A DNA stretch of 64,000 bases. Source: Tricholoma matsutake (lineage: Eukaryota > Basidiomycota > Agaricomycetes > Agaricales > Tricholomataceae). The notes beneath the pieces were generated by a model. That model did not search any database. It worked only from the letters and a program-made list of their open reading frames with translations, and was not told the origin of the DNA. The translations under genes and the position numbers were made by a program. The number at the start of each line of letters is the position of its first letter. Positions within the stretch are counted from its first letter, which is position 1. This document shows positions 35,058 through 46,751 of the stretch, in pieces. The stretch is taken from positions 2,046,001 to 2,110,000 of the forward strand of contig AP026550.1 of the NCBI GenBank assembly GCA_026075535.2, read 5' to 3'.

Positions 35058-38000
35058 GGATCCATCTCCACCCAACACTCCTTGATGTGTCTGAGCTGCA
35101 GCACAGCAAATGGAAAGGGACCAAAGGACTCTGGAGAGTCCCACTCACCATCGGACTCCACATCATGTTCGCATGATGCGCATTGCCCAACCTGCACTGC
35201 CACTGCCTAATGGGATCCAAATTCATAACAATGATGATCCTTTTGCTGCTCCTGCACCTCCTCCTCTGTATCAGCATCTTCCTCCTCATTTGGCACAGCA
35301 GCTAGCTGCCCTTCCTCCTCTTCTACAGCAAGGTAGAGGTAGAGAACCTCCTCCTCAGTATCAGCATCTTCCTCCTCATTTGGCACAGCAGCTAGCTGCA
35401 CTTCCTCCTCTTCTACAGCAAGGTAGAGGTAGAGGAAGAGGAAGAGGAAGATGCAGAGGTAGGGGCAGGGGTCTTCCAATGGTCCCACTTCCTCCGCTCG
35501 CTCCTCCTCCTGTTTTCGATCCTCCAGTGGCTGCTCCTCCCATTCCTGCTCCTCCCATTCCTGTGGTTGATGCTCCTCCTCCATTGGTATGCCGATTCTA
35601 ATATTACTGTGCATGATATTAATGCATTGTTTGTAGCCTCCCCTTCCTCCTGTTTTTGCTCCTCCCCTTCCTGTTCCTCCTATTCCTGCTCCTTCTATTC
35701 CTGTGGCTATTGTGCCTCCTCCACTTCTGCTTCAGAATGTAGCTCAAATTCCTAATCCTCCTGTTTTTGCTCTTCTGGTACCTGCTCCTGCCATTCCTGC
35801 TCCTGCCATTCCTGTGGCTGATGCTCCTCCTCTATTTGTATGCTGAGTTCAATATTACTGTGCATGATATTAATGACTAATGCATTGTTTGTAGCCTGCT
35901 CTTCCTCCTATTTTTGCTCCTCCACTCCCTGTTCCTCTTATTCCTGCTCCTCCTATTCCTGTGGCTACTGCCCCTCTTCCACCTCTGCTTCAGGATATGG
36001 TTCAAATTCCTGATGTTGTAAAGTTTTTTAATTGGAGATTTCAACTGACTGTTATTCTTTTAGTTGCCTCCACCACCTCACATCCCATTGCCTCTGGCAT
36101 GTCAGCCTTTTAGTCCTCATTGGCCTGTCCATTATCTGGGAAGAATGGATGTTCAGTGTCCTGACTGTCATGCTTTTCATTGCATGGCTGAAAAACTCAC
36201 CAAATCCTCTAATGCTCATCCCAAGTTTGGCATGTGCTGCCTCAGTGGAAAGATAGTCCTGCCACCTCTCCATCCTATTCCTCCTGAGCTTCACCACTTA
36301 ATCACTGCTCAAGACCACATTGGCAAATCATTTCGTGACCATATTCGCACCTACAACAATGCTCTGGCCATGACTTCTATCGGTCGCAAAGTGGACAAGT
36401 CTGTCAATGCAGGTGAAGAGGCTGTCAATGATGGTGTTGGTCCTTATGTCTTCAAGCTGCATGGAGAGCTCTCTCACAAGGCTGGTTCTCTGCTTCCACA
36501 TGATGGTCAACCTCCTGTATATGCTCAGCTGTACATTTATGATCCAGCTGATGCTGTCAACTTTCGGATGGCCAACACCTGGAATATCCAGCTCGATCAC
36601 CACACTTTGGTCACCCTCCAGGACATGCTTTACTGTCGCCATCCAGCAGTTCAGATGTACAGGCAGGCCCATGAGCTCACCAGGAACATGCCAGCAGATC
36701 AGCAGTGCAAGATAGCTTTGCGCTTTGACCAGAGTTGTGACCATCACCACTACAATCTTCCTGATGCTACCAACAATGAGATTGCTGTTATTCTTCCCAG
36801 AGATGGTGATCAGCCAGAGAGCACACATGATATTGTTCTTTACTGCAGGCATGGCCCTCCACTTCAGCACATCACTGATCTGCATCCACTCTATCCTGCA
36901 CTTCACTATGTCCTATTGTTTCCTACTGCCCAGCTCCAATGGCATCCTCAGATTGAATATGCAGCTGTCAATGGCAACAATCAAGATGATGGGGCTAATG
37001 GTCCATGGAGACACAGATATGTTTCCAAATCAGATTTCTACTGCTATCGTCTCCATCCTCAACCACCTGCTATCGAGCCTCAGCATATCTTCTTGAGTGG
37101 AAAACTCTTTCAGGAGTTCATTTGTGACCAGTGGGCAACTTCAGAGCAGGATCAGTTGCACTTTATCATGATGAATCAGGACACCATTCGCAGTGAAGTC
37201 TACATTGGCTTGGCAGACACTGTTGCTGCAAATGTGGATGCAGACACAGAGTCCCTTGGTCAAAGGATCATCCTGCCTTCTTCTTTCACAGGAAGCACAC
37301 ATCATATGCAGCAGCTTCTTCAGGATGCGCTGGCTATCAATCGCTACTTCAAGGGTGGTGATCTCTTTCTGACCCAGACTGCAAACCCCACATGGCCAGA
37401 GATTCAGGATGAGCTCAAGCCAGGGTAGAGTGCTGCTGATTGTCCTGACTTGGTTGTTCGGGCATTCTATGCAAAGCAGAAGCAGATCATCAAAGACATT
37501 GAGGCTGGCATGTTTGGCAAGGCACTCTCTTACATGTTTGTCATTGAGTTCCAGAAACATGGCCTGCCTCACATGCACTGCATCATCTTTCTCAATGGGG
37601 AGTCCAAGCTTCACACACCTGAGCAGATAGACAGCCTTATGTGCTCAGAGTTTCCTGAAGACAATCCTGAGCTGCTCAAGTTGGTCAAGAAGTACATGGT
37701 CCATAATCCATGTGGTGCAGAGAACCCTACAGCTCCCTGCATGGTCAATGGACAGTGCTCCAAAGGTTTTCCCAAGCCATTCAGAGATCAGACAACCATT
37801 TCTGAGGATGCCTATGCTGCCACTTGTTAGGAAACCACCCCATTACCTAATAAAATTTCATTTTTATTTTATTATGTCGAATTATGCTACATGACGCCAA
37901 ATTATGCTACATTTTGATAGCGTGAGAATTTTATTTCGCACACATCAAAATGTACATGCATGTACGAGTGCGTCGGTAACAACAATGTACAATATGTGTA

Positions 38001-40715
38001 ACATAGTATATAAACCCCAAATATATGCCTAGGGGACCCCAGTTGTGTTCTCTTAGGTATTCCACCTACGCTTTTGGTGTGAAAGGCCTTTGTCAACAAA
38101 CTCACCTATTAATAACCCCTCGCATCAAAGCCATCAGTTCCCCCATCACAAGCGCGGATCCTGCCCCCTTCTTGTAGAGAGAACCCGCATGGTCTTAGCT
38201 AGCAGATAGTGGGTGTCGCCCTAACACCACTAGGCGTCGGGACACTGGACAGACTCATCAGGTTCAAGGAAAGCAGGTCGACAATCACTGGGTTGTCACT
38301 TATTCACCCTATCTCCTCTGGAAGTACCATTGCCACATTAACATCGAGTCCATTGCATCCATAAAAGCTGTCAAGTACATCTATAAATATGTGTACAAGG
38401 GCCATGATTGCATCACCATGCAGTTTGGGACTTGCAATGATGAGGTCAAGCAGTATCTGGATGCTCACTATATTTCTGCCTGTGAGAGCATTTGGCGCCT
38501 CTTCCATTTACCTATGCACTCTGCTTCTCCCAATGTAGTCCGACTTCAGGTCCACCTCCCTGGCCAGCAGTATGTCACTTGGAATCAGAATGGTCAGCAG
38601 TCTATCCAAGAGGTCATCCATCATGCTGCAGAGCATGACACCACTCTCACTGGCTATTTCAAAGCCAATCAGCAGTATCCAGAGCTCGCACAGGATCTTC
38701 TTTATCAGGACTTTCCCTCCAAATTTGTGTGGGATCACAAAGGGCACAAGTGGAAGCCCAGACAGAGAGGATTTGCTATGTACTACACTCAGCCTACTGC
38801 AGGTGAATGCTTTTACCTCCAGCTTCTTTTGACAGCTGTCAAGGGCACAACATCATATGAGGATCTTTGCACTTTTCAGGGCAATGTCGCTCCCTCATTC
38901 AGAGAGGCATGTCTGGCATGTGGGCTTCTGGAGGATGACCAAGAGTGGCTGCAGTGTTTGGAGGAAGCAAAGTCAATGGCAACAGGTCATCAGCTCCGCT
39001 AACTCTTTGTCACCAATCTTCATGACTGTGCACTCTCTGATCCTGTCCAGCTTTGGAACACATACTGGCCCCACATTTGTGATGACCTGCACTATCAGCT
39101 CCAGCACAACAACATCTGTGTCAACCCTACAGATGAAGATGTGCAGGATTATGGCCTCTACTTGATCAATCAGCTTCTCTCATCTTCTGGCAAATCTCTG
39201 AGCAAGGATTGGCCATACATGCCTCAGATCACTCAGAATTGGGAAGCCAACCTTGGAAACCAGTTGATTGCTGAGCAGCGCAGATATGATGTTGTGGAGC
39301 AGGCTGAGCAGGCTGCACAGAATATGGACACTTTCAATCCAGACCAGAGAGCTGTCTTTGAGGAGATCATGGATGCAGTCAATAACAACATTGGCCAGAC
39401 CTTCTTCCTCCATGGTCCCGGTGGCACAGGCAAAACCTATGTGTACAACACTCTCTGCCATCAGCTTCGTTCTCAGGGCAAGATCGTTCTCTGTATAGCA
39501 TCATCTGGCATTGCTGCACTCTTGCTCAAAGATGGCTCCACTTCTCATTCATGTCTCTGGATCCCTCTCATTATCAATGAGTCATCCACCTGCTCTATCT
39601 CCAGAGGTTCAATATGGGCAAAGCTGTTGCAGGAGACTGATTTGATCATTTGGGATGAGGCACTCATGCAGCATCGTCATCTCCATGAAGCTGTCAACTG
39701 CACGCTCAAAGACATTCGCCAATCTGATCAACCCTTTGGTGGCATTCCTGTTGTTTTTGGGGGTGACTTTCACCAGATCCTGCCTGTCATTGAGAGGGGT
39801 TCACGACCTCAGATTGTGGGTGCTTCCTTGCAGCGCTCTATTCTTTGGCAGCATATCAAAGTTCTTCATCTCAAAATCAACATGCGATTGAACACAGATG
39901 ATCTTCAAGAGCGAGAGTTTGCAAAGTGGCAGTTGGAGGTCGGAAAGAGTGGTCATACAGATGATGGTGCCAACATCAAGCTTCCTGATCATTTCAAATG
40001 TCCTGAAAACACTCTGGCTTCCCTCATCGACACCATCTATCCTGGCATCTATGATCATGCTCAGCATCCTGATCAATACTTCTCAGAGCGGATCGTCCTG
40101 GCAAGCAAAAATGATAATGTCGATGAGTTGAACCATTACATTCTTCAGAGGTTCCCTGGAGAGGAGCGAGTTTTCCACAGTGCAGACTCTATTGCAAACA
40201 ATGAAAATGGAGAACTTCTGTATCCACCAGAATACCTCAACTCAATCAACTGCTCAGGTCTACCTTTGGCACACTTGGCACTAAAGGTCGGATGTCCTGT
40301 GATGGTGCTTCGGAACCTGAACATTTCTGGAGGGGTCTGCAATGGTTCTTGAGGCATTTTGACTCGCATTCGGAATAGTGTGTTGGAGGTTTGGTTGATT
40401 ACTGGAGATCATGCTGGAGAGAAGGTGTTTATTCCACGGATGTGACTACAGCCAATTGAAAGACCACTCCCTTTCACACTGTCTCAACTCCAGTTTCCAG
40501 TTCGACTATGCTTTTCAATGTCAATCAACAAATCTCAAGGGCAGTCAGTGCAGCATGTAGGATTAGATTTCAGGAGTCCGGTGTTCACACATGGGCAGTT
40601 CTATGTGGCAATATCACGAGTAAGGTCTGTGCACAACATCAAGGCAATATGGCCAAGTGACAGTGAAAGCGCAAAAACAAAAAATTTTGTTTATAATGAA
40701 GTACTATTAGATTAA
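35058..40715 (+). pseudogene. Helitron copy 2 Rep-helicase gene, interrupted
   Basis: Exons 35058-35586, 35637-35837, 35895-36017 and 36064 onwards join in phase, as in copy 1. The Rep domain runs open to TAG at 37426-37428 and resumes to 37824. It is split there by a solo LTR, then continues 38227-39002 with the paired-Tyr motif KYIYKYVYKGHD and the same TAA as copy 1. Pif1 helicase spans 39141-40352 with an intact Walker A, FLHGPGGTGKTY. Stops follow at 40350-40352 and 40442-40444. The end MSINKSQGQSVQ to 40715 is kept. The HUH motif reads GLPHMHCIIFL (about 37563). It retains a segment of about 31 codons, starting VHLPGQQYVTWNQNG, that copy 1 has lost. Confidence 0.85.
37825..38226 (+). 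repeat. Solo gypsy LTR inside Helitron copy 2
   Basis: A single 402-bp LTR of the gypsy-1/2 family, TGTTAGG...CCCTAACA, is flanked by the duplication CCACT (37820-37824 and 38227-38231). No internal sequence remains, so LTR-LTR recombination removed the rest. It splits the Rep frame after the segment EDAYAAT. Confidence 0.93.
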
Positions 40716-40793
40716 TGTATATAGAAAATGTACATATTAACACATACTATTGTTTATAATGAAATACTATTAATATATATAAAAACTTAATGC

Positions 40794-40806
40794 GTGCCGG
40801 AGGCAC
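40794..40806 (+). other. Helitron copy 2 3' hairpin
   Basis: Perfect stem GTGCC/GGCAC with GGA loop, 13 nt before the CTTG end. Confidence 0.7.
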
Positions 40807-40819
40807 ATTCCTAAACTTG

Positions 40820-41333
40820 TGGATGAGGAAAATTGAAACTCAGGCATATTAGTCAGAACTGACTAATCCCATCATTTCTTAACAAATGCATTCCTGACGA
40901 AGCATGACCAATGTTATGTAATCTTTCCCGTTACTTGTTACTTGCTTGATATCCGCCTATGCTAACTAGAGCTAAGGACATGCCTCGACGGACCAATATC
41001 AAAGGCACATCTTCCACAGATGGCACGTAAATATGTTGAAGGTGAAGATGTAGGTATTATGAATGCTCAGTCGCGGGTGCATCAAAAACCCTGTGGGAAA
41101 AGCTACCGGCCGGCCACAACACAATAAGCATTGTTATAGATTCATTGTCCATTACGAGAAAATCATGTCCCCATTTCTCTCTAGATATTACTGCGTCTGC
41201 TCTGTCAACACTCATTTTCCACCTAGACGAACCACATAGTGTTCAGTCCATACAATTTGCGGGAGATATTCGAACCCTCGGCGCTGGTGAGTTTGTCTCT
41301 ACACAGATAATCGCGGTCTGATAGATCTATGTC
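40820..41333. other. Flank of the Helitron pair and possible upstream exons
   Basis: The first 110 bp resemble 21351-21460. From about 41011 to a GTGAGT at 41289 one plus frame is open and looks coding (DITASALSTLIFHLDEPHS). An ATG at 40980 (MPRRTNIKGTSSTDGT) may be a first exon. I could not join these to the kinase-fold frame in phase, so they may be its 5' exons, or remnants. Confidence 0.3.
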
Positions 41334-43972
41334 ATGTACCCCAAACTTGAACTAGACCATTCCAGTCAGCCTTTCCTTCTCGTTCTTGTTATGGTCTCCT
41401 CGCAGAGCGACACAGACTATCCCGACGATTATGTTAATGATGACGTGAAGTATCTTCTAAGCTGGAATCCTAGCAAGCTAGAAGTTTACGTGGAGCCTAC
41501 TCGTCCCACCAAGACCATGTCCACTGCCCGGCATCCGCCCACAAGTATCAGTCCAACGAAAACCACAACAATAAATACCTCAAGGGTCAACAGGAGTACT
41601 CGACCGGCAGCTTTCTATGACAAACATCTTGCAGAGAAACTGGTCTTGAAGCATGTTAAACTTCTAGATACTCTTGTGGTCGACTTGGCTGGAGCGGTGG
41701 ACAAATCTATTAAAAACTCGTACCAAAAAGGTATTCGGCTGCCTTCAGATCTCGGGATACTGAACACTGCAGCACGGATCAAGTCGCTCACCACAATTAC
41801 TCAAGTGGATCTTATAAATGAGAACGGGGTTATAGAGCACTATAAAGATTTGACAGCAACATTCTGCCTCCCCGTTGCGTCGACACTTGCTCTTCATCCA
41901 TCTTCCTCTGAGTGGACCACCCTTCTCAGGTGGACAAAAGAGGTCACGAATGCTAAATTTGCTATTGCAGATTGTGCTTTGAAGCTGGCGACTCGAGATT
42001 TACCACCCATGGACTTCGTGGACAATGATATAAAGCCACTACTCAAACTGATTCCTGTACTACATCCGGACATTGCCGTATGGGAGATGAAGAGTTTAAC
42101 CGTGGGAGACGAGGAGGTTATGAGAGGGATATGGGAGATGGGTTTAAGTCTACGGACTTTTGCATGGAAAGCCTGCAAGAAGGGATATTGCAAGCATAAG
42201 GAGGCGGACTTGAAGCGAATGGCGGGAACGCTTGTCAATGCGCCTGGGTTTGATGTTCTGTCACCTCCCTGGTCGCTACCTGCCGTTGACGATAGTGATA
42301 CTGGATCACTACCCGGTTCTCAAAGTAGGGACGACATTGGAACATCTCGACTCCGAAAATCAGTGTACGTAGAATCATCACAGAGTTCTCTGGGTGGCGA
42401 TAACCCACCGGCCTCTGTGCGTTCGGGCGAGAACAAAAGAAAAGCACTCTCACACATCCCCTGGGACCATGGAAATACCGTGTTAGCTCCACAGGGCGAC
42501 GATCGTATCAAAAAGAAAAAGGTGGTAGATAATTCAGATTCGAGCTTTAAAGGGAAGGCGGGCGAACGCCGGGAAGTTAACGCCCAGTCGTTGTTGCAGC
42601 AGGTGCGCAAGAACGATCAGTCTCCTAGGCACACTTTTGTTAATAAACATTTCAAGTCATGGGCCCAGGCTGTGCGCACTGACAGCACAATACTTGTTTT
42701 GCATTCCGGGAATCACGAAATAATCGGCATTCGACATCGTCAAAGTCAGACTCTATATATCTCTAACGTGATTGAACCCCACGCTGCTACCCCTGCTTAC
42801 GGTAAAATTCATGTTGGCCTCCACATCGCTGCTCTTTGGGAGGTCATGGACAGAATTCGGCATGAAGAAGAAAACAGTAAAATTAGCCCACCGCCAGACG
42901 ACAGAGGTAAGGGTGAGAGTGACGACAAAGACGAAGACGATCACCGCAATAAGCGACCGAGGACTGATCAACCCGGCCAAGGTCGTAAACCCACTATGCG
43001 AGAGACACGTGCTGGGGAAAGTGGTGCAAGTTCGGGCAGTCGCACGGCAGGTGGAAAGATAGATCAAGTTCGTTCTGACTCCTTTTTCTCGCCAAAGAGA
43101 ATCTTATCATATCTCCAGGATGTTCTGCGTACGGCTTCGAGGCGAGACCGTCTTCTGGTTCATCTGTGCTATGGAATATATCTATCTCCTGCCCCAGCCA
43201 TCTTTGTGCGCAAAGGAGCGGAACAGGAGGAGGCCAGTGAGCAGGTGGAGAACCTCAGTGACAGCAATGACGAGGAGAATGAGCCGGTTGAATCGATGGA
43301 CATCATCCTGTCCTCCGAGTTAGCGCCCGGGTCGACAGGTATTGTCCACATTGGCAGAATGGAGGTAGAGCCCTTTGGTCCAACTGTTAAAGTTGCCGTC
43401 AAGCTTGCCTTCGTGAAAGAACACAAGCGGGCGTTAGAGCAGGAACACGAGCTATATTCTCATATGAACAGAAAACACGTCTCTGGAATTCCGCAGAGCC
43501 TTGGCTTGTTTGTAGGTACAGGCTTCGACGGCGGTGCTGAAGCTCCGTATGCCTTGGTCATGACCTATGCCGGTGTGACCCTACTCAGCCAGAAGGGAGA
43601 AATTTTACCTCCTGTTAAGTGAGTACTTCATCTCGCTGTATTGACATCCCTTAACTTGGGAGCAGAGCGTCCTTGATTTCTACTTTGAAGTCCATCCACG
43701 GAGCAGGGGTGCTTCATGGTGATATACGTCTCGCGAACCTTTGCGCCACTACCGCCGGAGAGGCCTTCATTGTCGACCTCAGTCATGCTTCCAAGAGCAC
43801 CTCTAAGAGAGCACGAGTCCGCGAGGTCGCGGAACTTTGCCACATCCTCGGCGTTGAGGTCAATACACCGTGGGAAAAGCCCGTTCCCAAGAATATCGTG
43901 GAAGAAACACCAGGTCTGAGGCGCAGTTTACGAATCAAAATTTTACAGGAAAAGAAAGGCATAAGCTCATAA
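41334..43972 (+). CDS. Protein-kinase-fold protein, basidiomycete type
   Basis: Two exons, 41334-43618 and 43666-43972 (47-nt intron, GTGAGT/GCAG), give 863 residues. About 600 N-terminal residues have no domain I recognise. They include a structured-looking segment (ATFCLPVASTLALHPSSSEW) and nuclear-type basic, acidic patches (DDRIKKKKVVDN, DEDDHRNKRPR). The C-terminal 200 residues fit a small protein kinase fold. There is a Gly-loop-like APGSTGIVHIG (about 664-674), VAVK with Lys about 690, a Glu in EQEHELYSHM, and hinge LVMTYAGVTL. The catalytic loop HGDIRLANL has Asp about 781. A metal-site DLS (Asp about 799) replaces DFG. FunK1-like or atypical kinases of mushrooms are the nearest concept I know. 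The true start is uncertain: Met at 41334, Met at 41391, or an acceptor at 41404 (TCCTCGCAG) fed by upstream exons. Confidence 0.65.
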
Positions 43973-44295
43973 GGACTGAGAGCGTTAACTGTCATTTCGA
44001 CTCTGTACTCCCTGATCTACCTCGTTGGCCCGTTCCGTCTGCCGATTAATGCTTCCCGGCCATACATTGGCCTCGTCTTCCATCCGAGTCACTTCGCTCG
44101 GTTTACTGCAAATCGTTGGACATATGTTTCCGATTTGCATCATTCTGATAAGTACCCTTGTCGTACTTCGTCGAATTTCGACTCCCGGATAATCCACCTC
44201 GCATGACTGCTGGGCTGATTAACCTCTGTTATGCCATTTCCCTAGCTATCGATTCTTTAATATCTTGTGATTTGATATTGCCTTACTTTTTTAGC

Positions 44296-44431
44296 TGCTG
44301 TCGTGATGCTTTCCGTTCTGTTTGTTGTTATATCGCCTCTTGCTATCGTGATACTTTCCGTTATGTTTTTGTTGTTATACCGCTTTTTGCCGTCGTGATA
44401 CTTCCCGTTTTGTTTTGTTGTTATACCCGCC
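44296..44431. repeat. Three-copy 47-bp minisatellite
   Basis: Three units of about 45-47 bp, each with TGCTGTCGTGATRCTT, a CCGTT segment and TTTGTTGTTATA, lie between the kinase-fold gene and the Harbinger gene. No gene lies in 43973-44494. Confidence 0.75.
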
Positions 44432-44494
44432 CAATATTCTACGAGCCCTGTTCATAAGGTGGATTGAGGGTGCTGGACGAGACGACAGCTGAAG

Positions 44495-45851
44495 ATGGAT
44501 GACGAGGATGAGTTTGTGCTTCTGTTGCAGTTGATGCTAGCTGAGCAGCAGGGAGATGAGTTCGAAGATGAACTCTTAGCATGTGTAGGGTTGGTGTGCT
44601 ATGGGCTCGAAGAGGCACGGCAGCTTAGTGTTTTGAGACGTTCTTTACAACGTCTATATCTTACTCGCGCAGATCTTCTCCCTGATCCATGCACAGACAC
44701 TCCCTGGCAGGCACGTGCACTTTATCATAGCCAAAGTGACCGGGGATTCATCACCACTATAAGCTTCGACGTCATGACTTTTCATGACATCCTTCGTCAT
44801 GGATTTGAGAGACTATGGAATGAAACACCAATCCCTCGTTGCGATATCCTTTCATCATCCACACCACGAGTTAACCGCCGCTCTCTCGATGCACGCGGCG
44901 CTCTTGGCCTCATATTACACTATCTCAATTCCACCATGTTGGAAGTGAGCCTTATGCAAGTCTTCGCTTTAGTCCCAGCAACTGTCTCGCGTTATGTTAC
45001 GTTCACTCTCAGAATACTCTTGTTCACCTTGAGGCGTATGAAGGAGGCACGGATCCATTGGCCTGTTGATGATGACTTCCAGGAGTACAATGACCTTGTT
45101 CTTGCTCGGCATCCACTTCTTGTTGGTGCTTTCGGCACAATAGATGGCTTAAATCTCCCAGCTCAAACCTCACAAGACCAAGAGATAGAAAATGCAACTT
45201 TCAATGGCTGGTTACAAGACCACTTTATCAGCTCTATTTTTGCCTTCGGGGCTGAAGGTATGCCATAAAATTTGTGTGAAATTATGAAATTGTTTCTCAT
45301 GCCATTTAGGAGTCATTATTGCATGCAATTTGAATGCACCTGGTAGTTGGCACGACTCATGTGTTGCTTGCCCAATATATGAAAAGCTACGCTTGCGAAC
45401 TCCAGAAGGGTATTATCTTGTGACAGACACAGCCTTTCTGCATGGCACAGATCAGATTGCAGGCCGTATCAAAGCGCCAATGAAGGATGGTGCCCGTCTT
45501 CCTGTTGATCATGCCGAGCATGAAAATGTTATGTGGCATGATCGCCAGCTGCTTTCTTTTCGACAGACAGCTGAATGGGGTATGTGCACAATGCAAGGCT
45601 CTTTTGGCCGGTTGTGTGTCCCTTTGGCAATCAACAACAGTGATTCATGGGGTGACATTCTTGAGAGTACATCACAGTTATTCAACCTTCGTGCACGTAC
45701 AGTTGGCCACAACCAAATTTGAACAGTATATATGCCAATTTGGAAGGGAGGTGAACAGGAGGAGTTGTGGGCAACATTTGAAAGTATGTTGTTTTCGGAG
45801 CAACGTAGAAATGATTGAGTCCATAGATTTCATCTTGCTGTTGTGGAGTAA
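44495..45851 (+). pseudogene. PIF/Harbinger-type DDE transposase, two premature stops
   Basis: Exons 44495-45257 and 45310 onwards join in phase (52-nt intron GTATGC/TTTAG). The N-terminal half has a helix-turn-helix-like region (GALGLILHYLNSTMLEVSLMQ). The DDE nuclease core follows: first Asp in FGTIDGLNLP, second in APGSWHDS, and Glu in TAEWGMCTMQGSFGRL, the layout of HARBI1-like DDE_Tnp_4 proteins. TGA at 45720-45722 interrupts the frame. Coding-like sequence continues (YMPIWKGGEQEELWATF) to a second TGA at 45816-45818 and TAA at 45849-45851. Both TGAs fit CGA decay. No companion Myb/MADF gene or terminal repeats were found, so a decayed transposon is likelier than a domesticated gene. A copia LTR begins 41 bp downstream. 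Confidence 0.8.
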
Positions 45852-45891
45852 CTCAGGCCACATGTTTTTCATATTAACTTTTTGATTCAAT

Positions 45892-46113
45892 TGTTGGAGC
45901 AGACTATATACACTGCACAGCAGAAGAGACAACATGTTCCTTACAACCTACCTGGGGTTTAGTTAGACTTACAGCTAGGGTTAGCAGAGGTAAGAACACT
46001 GTATTCCTACTATGGTACAGGTTCTCCTTATATACATAATAATAAGGATGTCACATGACTCCAGAGGAATATGCATATGAAACATGTAACAATATTGGTA
46101 AACAATTTCAACA
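45892..46113 (-). repeat. copia-2 3' LTR (left in window)
   Basis: 222 bp from TGTTGGAGCAGAC to TTTCAACA, followed inward by the C-rich complement of the polypurine tract. It is shorter than the other LTR because one copy of an internal repeat (ATGCATATGCAACATGTAAC-like) is missing. Confidence 0.88.
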
Positions 46114-46326
46114 CCCCCCCTCAAACTGTACAGCGCTCTAAGCAGCTAAGTTTGAACCTCGAAAGTAATTCCGAGAGAGTCTCTAAATTTCCTGAATAGG
46201 ATGGCACCAAGGTTCTTTGTGAACATGTCAGCCAGATTAGCACTTCCAGGAATGAAAATGACTGTGACTTTGTCATTTTCTATGCATTCATGGGTATAGT
46301 GGTAGCAAATGTCTATATGTTTGGTC

Positions 46327-46751
46327 TATAAGGGCAACCTAAGCCTCTAGCAAAGGGAAATTCGAAGTTAAAATTATGCTACATAATACAGGGATTGGGG
46401 GCGCACCTAGCAAAGGGAAATCCGAAGAGAAAACTCTAAGGATCCCCTTGCTGATGCCCAGTATATGTGAAGACGACAAAAATCAAATATAACCTAAAAA
46501 TAGAAAAAGGTGGAGATAGGCGGATCAAGGCTGCCGAATGACATCATACCAAGGGGTATGTGTCGGAAGGGGTACTCCGCCTCTAAATATAAAAGTGTCA
46601 ACATATACAAACATGATAGCAAGGGAAATTAGTAATAAAATCCGGAAAAATCATAGAAAATGAAGAATAGAAGGAAATGAGGTGGGGAAAAATATGGGAC
46701 AAACATAAAAAATAGGAAAAACACACAGGGCACCCCCCTAGTCCCCTTACA
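46327..46751. mobile_element. 425-bp miniature element in copia-2, 5-bp duplication
   Basis: The insertion splits the RNase H region between residues that are adjacent in copia-1. TGGTC is duplicated (46322-46326, 46752-46756), while copia-1 has it once. The ends are weak inverted repeats, TATAAGGG and (complement) TGTAAGGG. It is non-coding, AT-rich, with an internal direct repeat CCTAGCAAAGGGAAAT (about 46355 and 46408). The superfamily is not assignable by eye. Confidence 0.75.

Larger units (their letters stand above)
34434..40819 (+). mobile_element. Helitron copy 2 (right member of the pair)
   Basis: Begins TCAATAATAAAGGGAGG immediately after copy 1 and ends CATTCCTAAACTTG before T. 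It is 6386 bp, including a 402-bp solo gypsy LTR and its duplication. The hairpin at 40794-40806 is perfect. The flank from 40820 (TGGATGAGGAAAATTG) resembles an unoccupied relative at about 21349 (TGGGATGATGAAAATTG), which supports the 3' boundary. Confidence 0.85.
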
